In this document: in pieces, positions 5,504 through 7,464 of the stretch
Layout of the letters: every line of letters begins with the position of its first letter
Numbering within the stretch: position 1 is the stretch's first letter
NCBI GenBank assembly: GCA_938004185.1
Contig: CALKWN010000144.1
Span: forward strand, 1 to 7,464
Length of the DNA: 7,464 nt
From: an uncultured candidate division WWE3 bacterium
Lineage (GTDB): Bacteria; Patescibacteriota; WWE3; UBA101185; UBA10185
Direction: 5' to 3'
The notes under the pieces: generated by a model
The model's input: only the letters and a program-made list of their open reading frames with translations
The model's database searches: none
Told to the model about the DNA's origin: nothing
Program-made: the position numbers and the translations under genes

Positions 5504-5780
5504 TGCCTGGAATCGGGGGAATAAATATCATACGGAACATTTCATCGTTATTATTGTGGAAAATAAGGACGGCCCCACCAGGCTAGGGATAACCGCTAGT
5601 CGTAAAGTTGGTGGGGCCGTTCAACGTAATCGTGTTAAACGTCTGTTACGTGAGGTTTTTCGTACTCTTTATCCGATAGTAAAACCTTATGTGGACTTTT
5701 CCATAATTGCTAAAAAAGGTTCTACTTGTCTTTCTTATGAGGAAGTTCAGTCGGAAATCAAACATCTGCTGACAGGCTGA
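5445..5780 (+). CDS. rnpA: Ribonuclease P protein component
   Basis: RnpA is the protein cofactor of RNase P; it helps the catalytic RNA (rnpB, not in this window) bind precursor tRNAs and remove their 5' leaders. The typical N-terminal FPSVHRLKQRKEF and the signature RLGITASRKVGGAV followed by QRNRVKRLLRE, with the RNR motif, are present. The frame has no ATG at all. Going back from the conserved core to the in-frame rpmH stop, the usable starts are TTG at 5445 (111 residues), TTG at 5439 (113 residues) or CTG at 5454. I chose 5445 because GGAA at 5433-5436 sits 8 nt before it, whereas GGAAAA directly abuts 5439. The length is normal for the family. Translation may be coupled to rpmH. Two inverted repeats, one over the start and one in the middle of the gene, are listed separately. 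Confidence 0.93.
   Translation: MKSLVFPSVHRLKQRKEFNIAWNRGNKYHTEHFIVIIVENKDGPTRLGITASRKVGGAVQRNRVKRLLREVFRTLYPIVKPYVDFSIIAKKGSTCLSYEEVQSEIKHLLTG
5569..5620 (+). repeat. 12-bp perfect inverted repeat inside rnpA
   Basis: ACGGCCCCACCA (5569-5580) is the exact reverse complement of TGGTGGGGCCGT (5609-5620), with a 28-nt interval. Two further positions outward are compatible (a G-U wobble, then G-C), and the interval contains two copies of CTAG (5583-5586, 5596-5599) that could form a short inner stem. The arms encode parts of the conserved GPTRLGIT and VGGAV segments of RnpA. A GC-rich 12-bp stem is unusual in this moderately AT-rich gene, and no U-run follows, so it is not a terminator. Confidence 0.7.
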
Positions 5781-5795
5781 TATGGCGGACTACTC

Positions 5796-6008
5796 ATGTT
5801 TAAAAAATATATTCTCACTTTGATTACGATCTACCGCCGTTTTATCTCTCCTCTCAAGGCTCCTACCTGTCGTTTTTATCCAAGTTGTTCTGATTACGCT
5901 CTTCAGGCTATAGATAAATATGGAATTGGCAAAGGTTTAATTTTGTCTATCCGTCGTTTATGTCGTTGTCATCCTCATCATCCTGGTGGTTACGATCCGG
6001 TTGAGTAA
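5796..6008 (+). CDS. yidD: Membrane protein insertion efficiency factor YidD
   Basis: YidD is a small inner-membrane-associated protein that aids insertion of proteins handled by YidC and Sec; its exact mechanism is unclear. The 70-residue frame is in the usual range. It begins with a hydrophobic or amphipathic segment (about residues 3-20, KKYILTLITIYRRFISPL), followed by the family core: CRFYPSCSDYA at 25-35, KGLIL at 46-50 and CRCHPHHPGGYDPV at 56-69, with Cys25, Cys31, Cys56 and Cys58. The ATG lies 15 nt after the rnpA stop, preceded by a modest GGCGGA ribosome site. Its place between rnpA and yidC is the standard arrangement and supports the call. Confidence 0.95.
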   Translation: MFKKYILTLITIYRRFISPLKAPTCRFYPSCSDYALQAIDKYGIGKGLILSIRRLCRCHPHHPGGYDPVE

Positions 6009-6032
6009 CTTATCCTATCGTGGAGTCCTGGC

Positions 6033-7464
6033 ATGGAAAACAAGAACACCCTTATTGCGTTGATGCTGATGCTGGCCGTTTGGTTCGGTTTCAGTTTTTT
6101 TATGACTCCGGCTCCCCCTAGTCCCGAAACTGTCCAACAAGAATTATCTTCTACCAAGGAAAAAAAACTCACTGATACAATTCCCTCTGAAACAGCTCCG
6201 GTGCTGCCTGTTGAACCCATGGCTTTAAGCCTTGATGACGTTGCACCTGCCCGTGAGATCGTTGTAGAAAATGATCTTTATCGTGCTGTTTTTTCTTCTC
6301 GAGGGGCAACTCTGATCTCCTTTGTCACGAAGGCTTATCGTGACAAAACCGAGTCCGATGCTCCACAGGTCTCCTTGGTCGGAGGAAACCCTACCTTGAT
6401 CTCCTCGGGCATGGAAGGTCTCGGTTTTTCTGAAGATTTGCTTTTTTACCTCGATTCATCTCGTGATAAACTAACCCTTTCCGGTGAAGAAGATGGTCGG
6501 ATTCGTTTTTTTCATCAACGCGCCGATGGCCTTCTCCTTGAAAAAATTTATTCTTTTTCCGGTAATCAGTATCCTTTTCAGCTGCAGTTCACGATTACCA
6601 ATACTTCGGCACAAACGGTACGGGGTCGTACCAGTCTCTCCTTGGCTACCCCGTGGAGTAAAGACAGCAAACCGGACAGTTTTACTTTTGTTGGACCGGT
6701 GACACTTGTTGAAGAAGACATTCAAACAGATGATCCTGAAGACCTGCTTAAAGAGCCGCGTCAATATGTTGATGGGGTTAAATGGAGTGCTTTCGAAAAT
6801 AAATATTTTATTCAAGCGGTGGTACCCCTTTCCGGCTCTATCGCTAAGGTCCAAGTTGATCAGGTATCAGGAATTGTTCGAAATATTTTCGAATCGACGG
6901 CCAGTGAAGTAACCGTGGGCCAGGCCCTTCATCAGAATTTTCTCCTTTATTTTGGTCCTCGTGATCTCGATATTCTTAACGAGGTCAATTATGATTTGGC
7001 CAAGGCGATTGATTTTGGTTTTTTCACCCCGATAGCCAAGCCCTTACTTTATGTCCTCAAGTTCTTTTATTCTTTTTTCGGAAATTACGGTCTTTCTATT
7101 ATTCTGTTGACAGTCATCATTAAACTGCTTTTTTGGCCCTTGACGCATAAATCCTATGCTTCTATGAAGGATATGCAGAAGTTACAGCCTGAAATGCAGA
7201 AAATTCGAGAAAAGTTCAAGAACGACCGGGAACGGCAGAATCGTGAATTGATGGAATTGTATAAGACCCATCGGGTCAATCCTTTGGGTGGTTGTCTTCC
7301 GATGGTTGTGCAGATTCCAGTCTTTTTTGCCCTTTACAAGGTTTTGATGGATGCTATCGAGTTGCGGCAGGCTCCCTTTGCATTTTGGATTGCGGATCTT
7401 TCTTTGAAGGATCCTTATTATGTCACGCCTTTGATCATGGGGGCGACTATGTTTATCCAGCAGA
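6033..7464 (+). CDS. yidC: Membrane protein insertase YidC (cut by window edge)
   Basis: YidC inserts and folds inner-membrane proteins, alone or with SecYEG. I translated 477 codons without a stop; the last transmembrane helices lie beyond the right edge. The ATG at 6033 has GGAG at 6022-6025, 7 nt upstream. TM1 is residues 6-24 (TLIALMLMLAVWFGFSFFM). A large periplasmic domain typical of Gram-negative YidC spans about 25-335, with a Pro/Glu/Thr-rich linker at its start. TM2 lies in about 336-370 with GNYGLSIILLT (350-360). The charged cytoplasmic hairpin (371-415) contains MKDMQKLQPEMQKIREKFK. TM3 is VNPLGGCLPMVVQIPVFFAL (415-434), then RQAPFAFWIADLS. Lys364 stands where E. coli YidC has the functional groove residue Arg366, keeping a positive charge. 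It is last in the visible operon, 24 nt after yidD. Confidence 0.97.
   Translation, partial: MENKNTLIALMLMLAVWFGFSFFMTPAPPSPETVQQELSSTKEKKLTDTIPSETAPVLPVEPMALSLDDVAPAREIVVENDLYRAVFSSRGATLISFVTKAYRDKTESDAPQVSLVGGNPTLISSGMEGLGFSEDLLFYLDSSRDKLTLSGEEDGRIRFFHQRADGLLLEKIYSFSGNQYPFQLQFTITNTSAQTVRGRTSLSLATPWSKDSKPDSFTFVGPVTLVEEDIQTDDPEDLLKEPRQYVDGVKWSAFENKYFIQAVVPLSGSIAKVQVDQVSGIVRNIFESTASEVTVGQALHQNFLLYFGPRDLDILNEVNYDLAKAIDFGFFTPIAKPLLYVLKFFYSFFGNYGLSIILLTVIIKLLFWPLTHKSYASMKDMQKLQPEMQKIREKFKNDRERQNRELMELYKTHRVNPLGGCLPMVVQIPVFFALYKVLMDAIELRQAPFAFWIADLSLKDPYYVTPLIMGATMFIQQ
6321..6347 (+). repeat. 9-bp perfect hairpin within yidC
   Basis: TTTGTCACG (6321-6329) and CGTGACAAA (6339-6347) are perfect reverse complements with a 9-nt loop. 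It falls in the N-terminal part of the periplasmic-domain coding region (ISFVTKAYRDK). No U-run follows. About one 9-bp repeat of this kind is expected by chance in a window of this size. Confidence 0.3.

Noticed and set aside
5782..5823. Tiny frame ATG-GCG-GAC... of 13 codons overlapping the yidD start
   Set aside because: It is out of frame with yidD, has no ribosome site of its own and is too short to support; a leader peptide is conceivable but unsupported.
1..7464. Mobile elements, CRISPR arrays, tRNA or rRNA genes, riboswitches
   Set aside because: No transposase frames, regularly spaced direct repeats, tRNA-like or rRNA-like sequence were seen; nearly all the window is accounted for by eight core genes and two regulatory spacers.

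Overview
This window is a core chromosomal replication-origin neighbourhood with no accessory or mobile DNA that I can see. Two gene blocks point away from each other. Leftward, on the minus strand, run dnaA, dnaN, recF and gyrB (gyrB is cut by the left edge). Rightward, on the plus strand, run rpmH, rnpA, yidD and yidC (yidC is cut by the right edge). All eight reading frames are intact.

The layout (dnaA-dnaN-recF-gyrB facing rpmH-rnpA-yidD-yidC), a YidC with a large periplasmic domain, and the style of DnaA and GyrB fit a Gram-negative bacterium. My best guess is a deltaproteobacterium of the Desulfuromonadales (Geobacter, Pelobacter or Desulfuromonas-like). That is an inference from gene order and protein flavour, not a database match.

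Region by region: 1-1141 holds the N-terminal 380 codons of gyrB; 1160-2254 recF; 2261-3382 dnaN; 3383-3612 an AT-rich, gene-free spacer with several DnaA-box-like nonamers and inverted repeats, the best oriC candidate; 3613-4977 dnaA; 4978-5276 the divergent control region, with a second cluster of DnaA-box-like sites next to dnaA and a good sigma70-type promoter for rpmH; 5277-5426 rpmH; 5445-5780 rnpA; 5796-6008 yidD; 6033-7464 yidC. The genes cover replication initiation, the sliding clamp, gap repair, supercoiling, a ribosomal protein, tRNA 5' maturation and inner-membrane protein insertion.

Points that deserve a second look: a possibly bipartite origin; a dnaA start-codon ambiguity in which the disputed 69 bases carry DnaA-box-like sites; an rnpA gene with no ATG or GTG available for initiation; a 12-bp perfect inverted repeat inside rnpA; and a sharp drop in G+C across recF, dnaN and dnaA compared with gyrB. 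I found no convincing undescribed system.
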